Assembly: GCA_963377175.1 (NCBI GenBank)
Contig: CAUJNA010001213.1
Coordinates: forward strand, 1,076,944 to 1,140,943
Origin: Effrenium voratum
Taxonomy: Eukaryota; Sar; Dinophyceae; Suessiales; Symbiodiniaceae
Direction of reading: 5' to 3'
DNA: 64,000 nt
Every line of letters starts with the position of its first letter. Within the stretch, counting starts at the first letter, position 1. A program made the translations under genes and the position numbers. Below, piece by piece: positions 53,029-62,831 of this stretch. Below the pieces are notes generated by a model, which had not been told where the DNA came from, made no database searches, and saw nothing but the letters and a program-made list of their open reading frames with translations.

Positions 53029-53214
53029 TACGATGACGACCACGACCACCATCGCGCAAGCGACAACCACGACAACCACGACATCAACGACGGCTGGCAC
53101 CACCACTACGACTACAAGATCCTTCTTTTGCACGTATCCGGTGATCGACTGCTTGAGTTCGTCTGGGCCTACCGGCTCGACATCTGGCCTCGCTTTGGTG
53201 AAGGCCTGGAAAAA
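53029..53214 (+). CDS. Possible Thr-rich linker exon
   Basis: A (ACGACC)-rich tract reads TTTTTTSTTAGTTTTTT followed by FFCTYPVIDCLSSSGPTG. Thr-rich stalks are common in secreted or surface proteins and an SRCR-like exon lies 4 kb downstream. The same tract reads as Asp/His-rich or Val-rich in other frames, so a plain minisatellite is equally possible. Confidence 0.25.
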
Positions 53215-53220
53215 AAAAAC

Positions 53221-53222
53221 GA

Positions 53223-53257
<35 letters not shown>

Positions 53258-53262
53258 CTCAT
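53221..53262. repeat. TA-rich near-perfect palindrome
   Basis: GAGTATATATA... to ...TATATATACTC, about 40 bases able to fold back on themselves. Confidence 0.9.
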
Positions 53263-53686
53263 GGGTCGATTCATTGAATCTATTTGAATCTCCTTTGATT
53301 GGAATGTGGCAGACCTTGGCAACCATTGGCATGCAGTATTGTTCCTAGAGGGCGTCTTTCAAGCTTCCACGCCTCAGTCCGTAAAGTATGTTGCGTATGT
53401 TTCTCCACCCAGAAACGTAAAAGTGATCGACCTTTACAGGCGTTTGACCAGACAGCCTCGATGGAGCATGCATTCCAAGAGGGTGCGATTTGAGCAGAAT
53501 TGATCAGACCGTGCTCCCGACGACCCACCATGACTCGGCTTAAAATAGGTTCAACATGTAGTCCCAAGGAAGTTGCGCAAAGTTGTGCTCCGATTAAATG
53601 AGCCTCAGATCCGGCTTTGGGTCGAACACCCCTTTGCTTGGATCGTCATTCTGCACATGTTGGTTTCTTGCCAATCAAACATGTGG

Positions 53687-53805
53687 ACCTATTTATGGTT
53701 GTTGTTGGGACACATTTTGCATTTTTGCTTATTGTGGTTTAGTGGGAAATCCCCACTTAACTCCTAAAATCTGAATGGTTGCTTCCCTTCAACGTCAACC
53801 AAGTA
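53687..53805. repeat. Interspersed repeat, family E, copy 3
   Basis: Shares GGTTGTTGTTGGGACACATT and CCCCACTTAACTCCTAAAAT with the copy at 51927. Confidence 0.7.
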
Positions 53806-54451
53806 TTGTTGTTCCTTTTTGGTTTTGTTCCCGGGGTCCTTTTTGTTGGTTCACATGACCCATTTCTGCATAGATTACATGTGTCCTTGCCATGCTGCGG
53901 AACTGAGTGAACGTGTTCCCAAATCTCCAGTGGTGCCAAGGCCAATTACCACCCATGAAAAGCTGGTGCCTGGGTTTTACCCAGTGTTTGGAAGACTGAG
54001 CACCAAGCAAGATTGTTTGACGTTGGCCAAGAAATGATTCATCTTAGTTTGGCATTGAACGTTGATCAAATGTTGACGAAGAAAAGGGTGTGCTGGTTTA
54101 CTTGTTTTCGCGTAGGGGTGTTTTCTATGGCCTCAAGGGTGTGACATCGAGTGAGCTTTGGGAAAATGGCTTTCCCCATCCAACCTGCCAGGACCTTTGG
54201 TTCGCTTGGGGGTAGGAGCAACTTTGGCTTTTTGGTTTCAACTTGAACATGTGATGTTGAAGCTGCTACAATGGATGCGCCAAATGCGCTTCGCACCAGC
54301 TGGCGTGTGTGAGTTTTTGTTTGTCCATGCGCACGCGGGCAGTAGCATCCACAACGGAGCACCAGCTTCCAGGAAAAATGCATGCCCGCTTTGTTTTATG
54401 TTTTTTTTTTTCGGGGACGGGTGTCTTCCTTCAACTCAGTTGTCCAAAGTG

Positions 54452-54523
54452 AGGATGATTGAGGGGCTGCTTTTCGAGTGGTGGCTTTCTTCGACTGGCA
54501 CCCTCCCGAACGGCGGGGTTGGG
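54452..54523 (+). repeat. Repeat family F, copy 2
   Basis: Similar to 45154-45225 with the same open frame; preceded by CTCAGTTGTCCAAAG, a family D end. Confidence 0.5.
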
Positions 54524-54699
54524 CTTGTCCACCGAGTTAGAGTCCACCACAAAGGGGAGCTGCCGAGTTTTGGTAGAAAGTGAATCGGAAGCCACCGGGG
54601 TCATTACCCCAAAATCCAGGGGTCATGGTCCCATGTTTAAATCATGGAGACTCCAGGCACCCTTTTTCAGGGAAGAATCTGTTTCAAAGTCACGGGAGC

Positions 54700-54767
54700 T
54701 CCCCCCCCAACCCCACGCCCCCCGAACCCCACGCCCCCCGAACCCCACCCCCTACCCCAACTCCCCC
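54700..54767. repeat. C-rich minisatellite
   Basis: Repeats of CCCCACGCCCCCCGAAC. Confidence 0.85.
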
Positions 54768-54875
54768 CGGTCTTCGTCCCGCTGGAAGCCCCAGGCGTCC
54801 AGCACGCCGGACTATTTGTGCGACGGCGCTTGGGGCCGGCCCGAGCTCACCGGCAATGCGCCCGGAAAAGAAACC
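54768..54875 (+). CDS. Exon-like island
   Basis: GC-rich, open in two frames (one reads SSRWKPQASSTPDYLCDGAW then GRPELTGNAPGK). No family recognised. Confidence 0.25.
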
Positions 54876-55188
54876 CAAGGCGGTTGGTTTCCCGGAGGCT
54901 CTCCAGAAAACCACGTCCATTCGCTGTGCCCCCCGTTGTTTCCCAGGGATGCTCAGTCGGGCTTCCATTTGCGTATTTGTTTGTTTGTATGTCTTCAAAG
55001 GGTTTCCTGAAAACGTCCGTTTGCTTAAAGATTGGAAACGAAGAGCAACGGAGGGCAAATACCCAGTAGTTTTCCAGTTGCTGAAATGAATATTCTTTAT
55101 GTTCCCCCTGTTGGTTTTAAGACGGGGTACTATGTTGAATGAATAAACATGAAGCAAACACAAAAACCAGCACCGGTGCAGGTACCAA

Positions 55189-55273
55189 GTTCCATTTGCT
55201 TAGGGATTTGTTTGGTTTGTTTTTTTCTACTGGATGTTTTATGTTTTTTCCAAGGGGCTTAACCAAAAGGAAG
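55189..55273. repeat. MITE-like element, family B (CCAA duplication)
   Basis: GTTCCATTTGCTTAGGG to GCTTAACCAAAAGGAAG. CCAA flanks it on both sides (55185-55188, 55274-55277). About 85 bp. Confidence 0.75.
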
Positions 55274-55290
55274 CCAAGGCTCACTTCCTG

Positions 55291-55527
55291 CTCACTTGCT
55301 CAAAGCGAGTCGACCTGAAATGACGGGGCTCCTTAAAAGATACATTTTGCCCAATTGAAACATGGCTTTTTCCACCAAAATAAAGTTGGAAACCGCCATT
55401 TACAAGTTGCAATGTTCAGGTGTTTTTCATGTAAGGATCCCTGAAATGACCTCTTGGTTTCCTTGATTTGGTCCATTCGCCAAGGTTCCCAACAAGCTTT
55501 TCTGTCCAGGTCCTTTGGGCACGTGAG
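55291..55527. repeat. MITE-like element, family D with nested insertion (CCTG duplication)
   Basis: CTCACTTGCTCAAAGCGAG to GTCCTTTGGGCACGTGAG. CCTG occurs on both sides (55287-55290, 55528-55531). A 115-bp insert interrupts it. Confidence 0.8.
55325..55439. mobile_element. 115-bp insertion flanked by 11-bp duplication
   Basis: CCTGAAATGAC occurs at 55314-55324 and 55440-55450 around this segment. Its ends (GGGGCTCCTTA and TAAGGATC) are weak inverted repeats. An 11-bp duplication differs from the 4 bp of families A-D and fits a Mutator-like or other element. Confidence 0.65.
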
Positions 55528-55531
55528 CCTG

Positions 55532-57426
55532 GGTTCCGTTTCGGAGCCGTTTTTTCTCGTTTTTGGTGTTGAACCAGTGGCAAAGAAGTTTAGACTTGTT
55601 TTGGCCACTGGATCGGAGGTGACTGCCTTTCTTGAGGGTATGCCTCTTTCTGGCCAAAGGGACACCCAAAGAACACAACTTTCGGGCCCAAAAGAGACAG
55701 AGCCATATAGTAGGCATCCACAAGAACGAATTAGAAGCCAAACGGAGAAGGCTGGTTTAGCACAGGGGTAACTGACATCCACTGGTTTTGGTTCGTACGT
55801 GGCTGCTTTAAAAGGGCCGTGCCGCAAAACATTTGGGTGTGTTCAAAACTGGGGTGGACTTGGGGTACATTTTACGTTTTACCAGTGACTCAAGGTGAAG
55901 CAAGCAATAAAGTATACATTCTAGAACTGGGCCTAACCCTGATCATGAGAATATGATTCTGGCTTCTCAACTCACACTGGCCCCCCGTTTAGATGGTTGG
56001 CTTCCTTGCGTCTTCCCAACTACCAAGAGGGGGGGGTTATTTTGTTGAGGAACCCAGTCCCCTTTTTGACCCGCAGTGGCCATGAGGAAAACATGAAGCA
56101 CTGGAGGTCTCGGTCGGGAAAGTCAACCAGTTAAAACTCTTGGGTGGGTGCTGCCTAGGTCTGGAAAAATACAATACATACACATATCCCTCGTTTGCTG
56201 TGTGGGAAAATCTCAAACATGTGGTTGCTAACTTCGGGTTCATACGGACTTACAGAGTTTTGTCCCCAAGAGGAAGCCAGAAGAGGACGGCGGTTTTGTT
56301 GTTTGGTCGTAGTTTTCCAGACCTGTGGACAAAGCACCCAGTCCATGTGCAACTTCACCCTGTGAAATATCACGAGGCCTACCGACTGGGTGCTACGTAG
56401 CAACCACGCTTTTTGAAGTTTACACAAAGGGAAGCCCTTCAGTCAGGGGACGGGGAACTTGTTTTGTTATGTTCTTCTTTGCTTCTGTTTTTTGCCTTTT
56501 GCGGATATTCAGCACCCAGTTGAGGACAAGCTCTTGCACTTTGTGGTTTTTGGGCATTTGCAACCCCCAAGGAGCTGAGCTCAACACAATTTTCGTTGTG
56601 CGGAGGGTCGGAACCTAAATGCTATGAGAAACGCGGGGACCCAAACATCGTTGTTTTGCTGGGACCCCTCAAAACACAACCAATTTACATATGGGAGCCT
56701 AAGGGGTTGATTCCCCGAAAGGCAATGATATTTGATGAATCGTTCTGTTCAAAAAGCGGGATGTTTGTTTTCTGCAAAGGCGCATCTCTGGTAAGCATGA
56801 CCAAGACTCAACATGCAACCACTTTCAGGCGCCCAGATAAAAGCACACACGCAAACAAACAAGCAAGCCAGCCAATCAAACCGAACCACTAACCAAACAA
56901 AGTCAAACCAAGTAAATCAAACCAAGTCAAGACCAAAGCAAAAAAGACGCACATCAGCTGAGGTGCCGCTGCTTTGCGAAGACGGCTTCGGCGCTGCAGA
57001 GGCAGAGGCGAGGAGGGCCGCTGACTCCCCGAGTTCCGTTTCTGATTTCATACTTTTGGGTTTGGCTCGTTTGCTGCATGAATCAATTTGCGTCGCTTTT
57101 TGAGTTCTGGACTTCAAGCTGAACCAAAGGTTTGGACTCTTTGAGGCAACCCCTTTGCAGCACATGGACAGCCAGGGCGATCTATTCGGTGAAGCCCCGC
57201 TTTTTGCTCAAAGCGAGTCGACCTGAAATGACCGTGTGCTTCTCTTTTATTTGGGATCCCCTTTCGTTTTAATGGTTACAAAAATCAAGGAACCCTAGTT
57301 AATTTCCCTAAGTCAGGGTGAAGCCACTTGACTGCTATTGAGTTGGATCTTGAGACCTTAACTTTTTGGTTGAATTCAAGTTGGGTTTTCCACTAAGCCC
57401 CACAAGAAGTGATCCACTTTGTGCAG
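55532..57426. other. Non-coding stretch
   Basis: Contains a family D 5' fragment near 57203-57235 and an AAAC/AACC-rich tract near 56850-56940. No gene recognised. Confidence 0.45.
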
Positions 57427-57573
57427 GGTCATTGCAGCAACGGCCAGCGGCGCGCGCCTCTTTTCGTGTGCCCACTTCGTTGGTCGCGAGGTCGCCTGCC
57501 GGCAGCTGGGGTACCAGCGGGGCATTGTTGCGCTAGGCGCCGAAACGAGACTCGACGACCTCTGGTCGTGTGG
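57427..57573 (+). CDS. Exon with SRCR (scavenger receptor cysteine-rich) signature
   Basis: After a TTGTGCAG acceptor one frame reads ASGARLFSCAHFVGREVACR, then QLGYQRGIVALG and TRLDDLWSC, ending before GT at 57574. VACRQLGYQRG matches the SRCR core VVCRQLGY--G, and LDDLWSCG resembles its LDDV-C-G block. SRCR domains are extracellular, disulfide-bonded binding modules. One domain is covered incompletely; neighbouring exons were not found. Confidence 0.6.
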
Positions 57574-57960
57574 GTGCGACTCAAAGGGACCCAAAGGCCT
57601 CCCCAAGGCCTCCCCCGTTTTGAGGCCTGGAAGGAAATGGCATTGGGAAAACCACACCATTGTGTTCCCAGGTTAAAACACTAAGGGCCTTCCCATCATA
57701 CCAAATTAACGGCTCCTTCGAGAACCTTAGAGCAGCCCAGATGTGTATGACTGTCGTCCATTTGCACGAAGCAAGCCACCTGCGACCCAAATCCTAGCGT
57801 AAGGTTGAGTTGAACAGCACTCGAGACCGAGTCCTTTTTGCAATGCTTACATCTTCCACGAGGCATGCATTGAGGCCGGGAAAAAGCAACATGGGTGCTC
57901 AATAGCGAGTTATGTTCTTCTCGGACCTTTTTTGGGAGCAAACAATAGGAGGGCCAAACA

Positions 57961-57989
57961 AAAAGTCGGGGGGGGGGAGGGGAGGGGAA
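57961..57989. repeat. G-rich tract
   Basis: GGGGGGGGGAGGGGAGGGG-type run. Confidence 0.7.
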
Positions 57990-58147
57990 GCATTTTCCTG
58001 CTGCCCATGCTGCAGTGAGCTCGGGCGTATATCAGATTCATCCAGGGTGCACATCAAACTATTTGTTTCTAAAGTGGTTTCACTAACACGGCCTTGGACT
58101 TCCAAGAGCCGTGTTTTCGGGCGGGAAGTTGTGGCGGGGATGAATAT

Positions 58148-58230
58148 TATTCCACTTGCTTAAGAATATGTTGATTCTTTTCCCCCTGTCAGTACAAGGA
58201 ATCTATCACTGGACTTTCTTTTTTGGTTCG
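58148..58230. repeat. Family B fragment
   Basis: CCACTTGCTTAAGAATATG then GGAATCTATCACTGGAC; right end missing. Confidence 0.5.
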
Positions 58231-58319
58231 GAATCCAGAATCCGGAAAGCAAAGGTCCAGAATCCGGAAAAGCACATGGAAGTAATTCATTTCTCTCTCC
58301 CCCGGTTGGCAACGATAGG

Positions 58320-58462
58320 CTCTGGGCCCGCCGCCCGCCGTCCGCCGGCGCCGCCTCGTTTTGGGTCGAAAGCCCCCGCCTTTCGTTGGCTTCGGAGGCT
58401 TCCGTGGCGGCAGCGCGGCCAGCCTCGCACTGAGCTCCGGGCGCCTTGGCCCAGGTTTTGCG
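58320..58462 (+). CDS. GC-rich exon-like island, frame unresolved
   Basis: Very GC-rich and open in two frames (Arg/Pro-rich or Gly/Phe-rich). It resembles in composition the island at 28477. No product assigned. Confidence 0.2.
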
Positions 58463-58855
58463 TTTAGCTTTTTTTTGTCATTTTCCCTTGTCCCGGTTGC
58501 TCCGTGGTGCCCTTTTTCTTTCTTCCTTTATTGGGGGGGAAGGGACACCCTTTAAAGTCAACCAACAAAAAAGGATTCCGATTCTTTTTTCCCATGGCCA
58601 CTGGGCATCTGAGTTGAGACACTGCTGACACGCTTGCCACTCGTGTTGGAGGGCCTGAGATCCCCTTTGAAACTTGCGATGGTTCTTCCGTTTGCTGAAA
58701 TGTTCATTTCCCCCTGTTGGTATTGAAGCGGGGTATCATGTGGAATGAAAAACATTAAGCAAAACACAACAACAATCACCCTCTAAGGATTGTTTTGTTC
58801 ATTTTCCCCTGGTAAGACTATAGATGCTCCCTTTGGTTAAGACTATAGAAATGGA

Positions 58856-58962
58856 TTCCGTTTGTTTTTCAGCCAAGCTTTTGTGTGTTTTTTTCCCCTG
58901 TTGGTTAACCCATCACTATTGGACATATGTTGCTTTTTCCAGAACACTTAAGCAAATGAAGG
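58856..58962. repeat. MITE-like element, family B
   Basis: TTCCGTTTGTTTTTC to CTTAAGCAAATGAAGG with centre CCATCACTATTGGACATATG. Confidence 0.6.
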
Positions 58963-59701
58963 TAAGGGAGTCGCGGGGCAAGGACCACCCCCTCCCCCCA
59001 CGAAAAAATGAATTCCGCCCCGAAGAAAATCGCCCCGAAGACGCCGAATGAGCCTTTATTGGATTGGTGGGGGTGCGAAATTTGGGGTGCCGCTGACAAC
59101 CATGGGATTGGCTGCTGCTGAGTTGGATCTTTTGACTAACTTGTTGGGACATGACGGTTTGTCCTACTAAACTGCCAAAAACTCTCCCACTTGCCCAGGC
59201 GCCTTTGTTTCCTGTTTTCTGGGAAGGGTTCCCCTTTAAACTCAACCAACCAAAAAAGGCTGGGCATTTGGGATTGAACCATCAAGGCCTATCATTTGGA
59301 GTTGGAGTGTTGGTGTAGGGTTCCCAGCTGCAAAATCGACTATGCGAGAAGTTTCACAAGAAATCAACGTTCCGATGGAAACAAAAAGACAAAGCACACT
59401 CACACGTGGTTGTGGGGAAAACTGATGAGCCTTTCCTTTTTAGGTCCCGTGGCTTTTTGTTTCGCATCAGCAACAGCGCCGTCAAGCTTCATCACTGGAA
59501 ATAGCCCACCTGGTGGAAATGCGCAGATGCCCTGGTTGTTCTGCGTCATTTGCGCCACCGCGTTTTGCGTTTTAAGTTCTTCTTCCACGGCCTCCAGCGG
59601 CTTACCCTCCCTCCTGCTGACGTGGCACCCAGAGGGTCCCAAGAGGAAACTGGAAATTGCCCTCCCACTGGCGCTTTGTTTGTGGGAGGAAGGGGAATCA
59701 T

Positions 59702-59820
59702 CTCAGTTGCTCAAAGCGAATCGACCTTTTGACCTTTTGGTTTTCCCATTCTGGGATCCCATTTTTAGTAGAGGTGCCAAAAGGTTAACCTTTTAGTTCT
59801 TGGTCCTTTGGGCAACTGAG
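59702..59820. repeat. MITE-like element, family D (TCAT duplication)
   Basis: CTCAGTTGCTCAAAGCGAAT to GGTCCTTTGGGCAACTGAG. TCAT flanks it exactly on both sides (59698-59701, 59821-59824). The best family D copy; 119 bp. Confidence 0.88.
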
Positions 59821-59865
59821 TCATTTAAAAGCTTCAACGATTCGACCCATTGCTACCGGTTCGCA

Positions 59866-59991
59866 CTTTTGGCGTCCGAGGGCGGTGATGCTGAGCCCCA
59901 ACTGCACCGGCTCAGAGACGCGTCTCCAGGAGCGATTGCCCGAAGACCCCCGGCGAGAGAGTTCGACGCAGACCTTTTCGGGCTGCTTCAA
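59866..59991 (+). CDS. Possible terminal exon
   Basis: The frame reads ALLASEGGDAEPQLHRLRDA then SPGAIARRPPAREFDADLFG and LLQ-stop (TAG 59989-59991). GC-rich relative to flanks. No family recognised. Confidence 0.35.
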
Positions 59992-60855
59992 TAGCCAGAA
60001 TGATCTGTGTTATTTCCTGGTTTAAAGGGAATCTGCCACCGGAAGTAAGTTGTTTTTCGCCAGGGGACGTATTCGCCAATGGGGGAAAGAAGCCTCCGGA
60101 AAGTCAAACTTGTCCCGTGAAATCCGAGTAACCTTGTGAAATCCGAATAGGTCCAACAGCTGCTTACTCCTTGACTCACTTCCTGACATTCTGGACTTGA
60201 TACGTTTTGCGCAGACCAGTTTTGTGGAAACGTCTAGACATGTCTTATCAACTGAGGAACCGAGGTCAAATCCCAACTCCTCACTTGTTAAAGTAGTAAG
60301 TATACTTTTTGTTCATCTCTCCACCCCCTCACTTTTGGAGCCCCAAATGAACCACCTCAATATGTGAGCAACAGGCAATATTAGTGGAAGTCTGTTGTTT
60401 CATTTGGAGTGGACGTGGGGGGACGACCCAACACCCCCATTTTCGCAAAAATTGGAGGCCTGCTGCTCATTTGAACCAACTGAGTCAACTGTGAGTAATA
60501 TTGTCCGTGGCTCATATAGATTGCCTTTTGGAGGTGTACAATCTGAGAACCCTATGCTGCCTGTTTGCTTGGCTTCGGGCTTGTGCGGGGGCGTACCCCA
60601 AAAAAATAAGCAGCACGGAGCATGCGGAGAAGTCCTGCTTTGCGTTACCAAGGAGAGAACACGTCCCCTTCAGTTGGCAAGCCTTTGCGTTGGTGATTCG
60701 AGCAAAGGCCCTAAGCAGTCACCGCCCTCAGAGCCAGAGGTGTCTTCCCTTGTCCAACTTGTGCAACAGAGAGACGGGCATGGATCAATCCGATCTGAGT
60801 ATTGGTTTCCGGGCGCATTCAAAGTGAGTTTCTGTTGGAGGCGACGTTTAAGGGC

Positions 60856-60891
60856 GAGGTCCCCCAGTGGTGCCATTTTACCCTTTTCTGA
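60856..60891. repeat. Family A 5' fragment
   Basis: GAGGTCCCCCAGTGGTGCC then TTTTACCCTTTTC, the left end of family A only. Confidence 0.55.
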
Positions 60892-61787
60892 AGTGATGCG
60901 AAATGGATTTCGTCCATCCACCGCAAGAAGCATGGAGTCCTGTGGTTGGCTCGGCCGGTACGTTTGTCGCTCGCCTTGGACAGGACTGCCCAGACTTCGG
61001 CGTCAGTGCTGACAGCACGTGCTCGCCCAGCAGAGCTGCTGGGGTGATGTGCCAATCCGAGATTCGAGGGGCACGGGGGGAACATCCTCATCCCAATCCC
61101 TGCATGCACGGAACTTGGGGAGCGGAATTGGTATCTCCCGAAATCTCCGTTTGTAGTCCCATTTCTCTTGAGGAAGGCTCGAAACTTTGATCTAGGGACC
61201 CCCACCCCAAGCTTGCTCTACAAGCTCGCCTAAAACAAGCCGGCTCCCCTGAAGGCTCCTTATTCCTCAAATATAGCAACACGCCCAGATGTGGATGCTC
61301 AGATGTGGATATCGTCTCACACAATGAGTTCCTTTTCGGACTGTTTGACTTTTTTAGGAAGACCATTTTAATGGCACACAACAAAATAGGGTATGTGTTT
61401 TGGCCAATCCACTCACTTCCTCCTGGGTGGTTGGTTTGTGAGCACTCATTGTTCGCCATGTCCCCAAGACTTGGAGTGAAGTCAGAGCTTCGGCAAGCAA
61501 TGGTCAGCACTTGGAACCAATGGGAGTTTGGGAGCACCAAGGGCCAATACTCAGGGCCAATACTGTGATGTGAAAACTGGCAATGCATCTTCCTCTATGG
61601 CTGCTGCATCCAGCCAGTTTGACACAAGATGATTTCGTGACAGGCCAAAAGGCTTCCGCCTGGCTGTGGTTTTCTTTGGTAGGGTGCCCTCTTTGGTGTT
61701 AACTTGACAAGGAAAACGCAAGTAACACCACCCATGTTTCGCGGCTCCCTATTTTGACACACACACACACACTCGGGGCGCGCGCAG

Positions 61788-61893
61788 CGTGCGAATCGCC
61801 GCAACGAGGTGCGCCGGCCGCAGTTACACGGATGCTGAGCTCTTTGAGGTGTGCCCGCGGCTCCAGCTGCGGTACAACAACCAGCAGAACCGG
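61788..61893 (+). CDS. Exon-like island
   Basis: After a CGCGCAG acceptor: VRIAATRCAGRSYTDAELFE then VCPRLQLRYNNQQNR, followed by GC at 61894. Composition is protein-like; no family recognised. It could belong with the SRCR-type exon upstream. Confidence 0.4.
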
Positions 61894-62227
61894 GCGAGCC
61901 CTCAGCCGTTGTTTGTGTTTCTTGCTGGTGCGAGAGATGCAAGGGACTGAGAAATGGGACCCCCAAAAAAAAACACATCCGACTGGTGGTTTCCCTTGAA
62001 GGGGACCTCTGGGTTCATTCCCACATTCCCCTACTGAGCAAGTGATCCTGCCCATGAACCAGGTTGGGAGCTTTTCAGCCCACGTTGCTGGCTTCAGGGC
62101 TAAGTATGATGCATAATGTGAAAGTTGTTTGTTTACTTTGCAAGAGTTGGGCCAAGTTCAAGGCCAATTTTGCGGCTGACTAAAATGTGATGCATGCCCG
62201 CAATACACGTGAACAGTGTGTAGATAC

Positions 62228-62550
62228 AGGTGTGTGTATATATATATATACACATATGTATAGGTATACATATGTATACATGCAGAGGGGGGGAGCATGG
62301 GGCCGCCTTTTTTTCAGGTGAGTTGCCCGGGAAAAAAGAAGAACACACACACTGGAGACATGCCGTTTGTGGATCAGGGGGTCTCCATGCGACCTGCCCT
62401 ATATATATATATAGTAATATATATATATATATTAATATATATATATATATATATTCAGCGCGAGAGAGAGATATGGATAGAGATAGGGACAGGATATCAA
62501 TGATATATATATATATGTTAATACGCATAAACCTGATATAAATGATATAT
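62228..62550. repeat. TA-rich microsatellite cluster
   Basis: Three (TA)n blocks at about 62228-62284, 62398-62455 and 62497-62516, with GAGA-rich sequence between the last two. Confidence 0.9.
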
Positions 62551-62619
62551 AATAATAATAGTAATCAAAGGAAGTTTAACAAGAAACTTCCGTAGTACTG
62601 GAACTAAATGAGCTAGCTG

Positions 62620-62831
62620 CTTTGACATATAGCTATGACAGGTAGCTAGCATGACAAATAGATAGCTTTGACATATAGCTAGCTTGACAGATAGATAGCT
62701 TTCCAATAGGCTTGCGTGACAGATAGATAGCTTTGACATATAGCTAGCTTGACAGATAGATAGCTTTCCAATAGGCTTGCATGACAGATAGATAGCTTTG
62801 ACATATAGCCAGCTTAACACATAGATAGCTT
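62620..62831. repeat. 65-bp tandem repeat
   Basis: Successive GACATATAGC starts at 62670, 62735 and 62800 are exactly 65 bases apart. Each unit contains GACAGATAGATAGCTTT twice. The unit is itself a degenerate internal repeat. Confidence 0.88.

Noticed and set aside
52978..53322. Minus-strand Val-rich open frame
   Set aside because: Complement reading of the ACGACC tract and TA repeat; composition is explained by the repeat.
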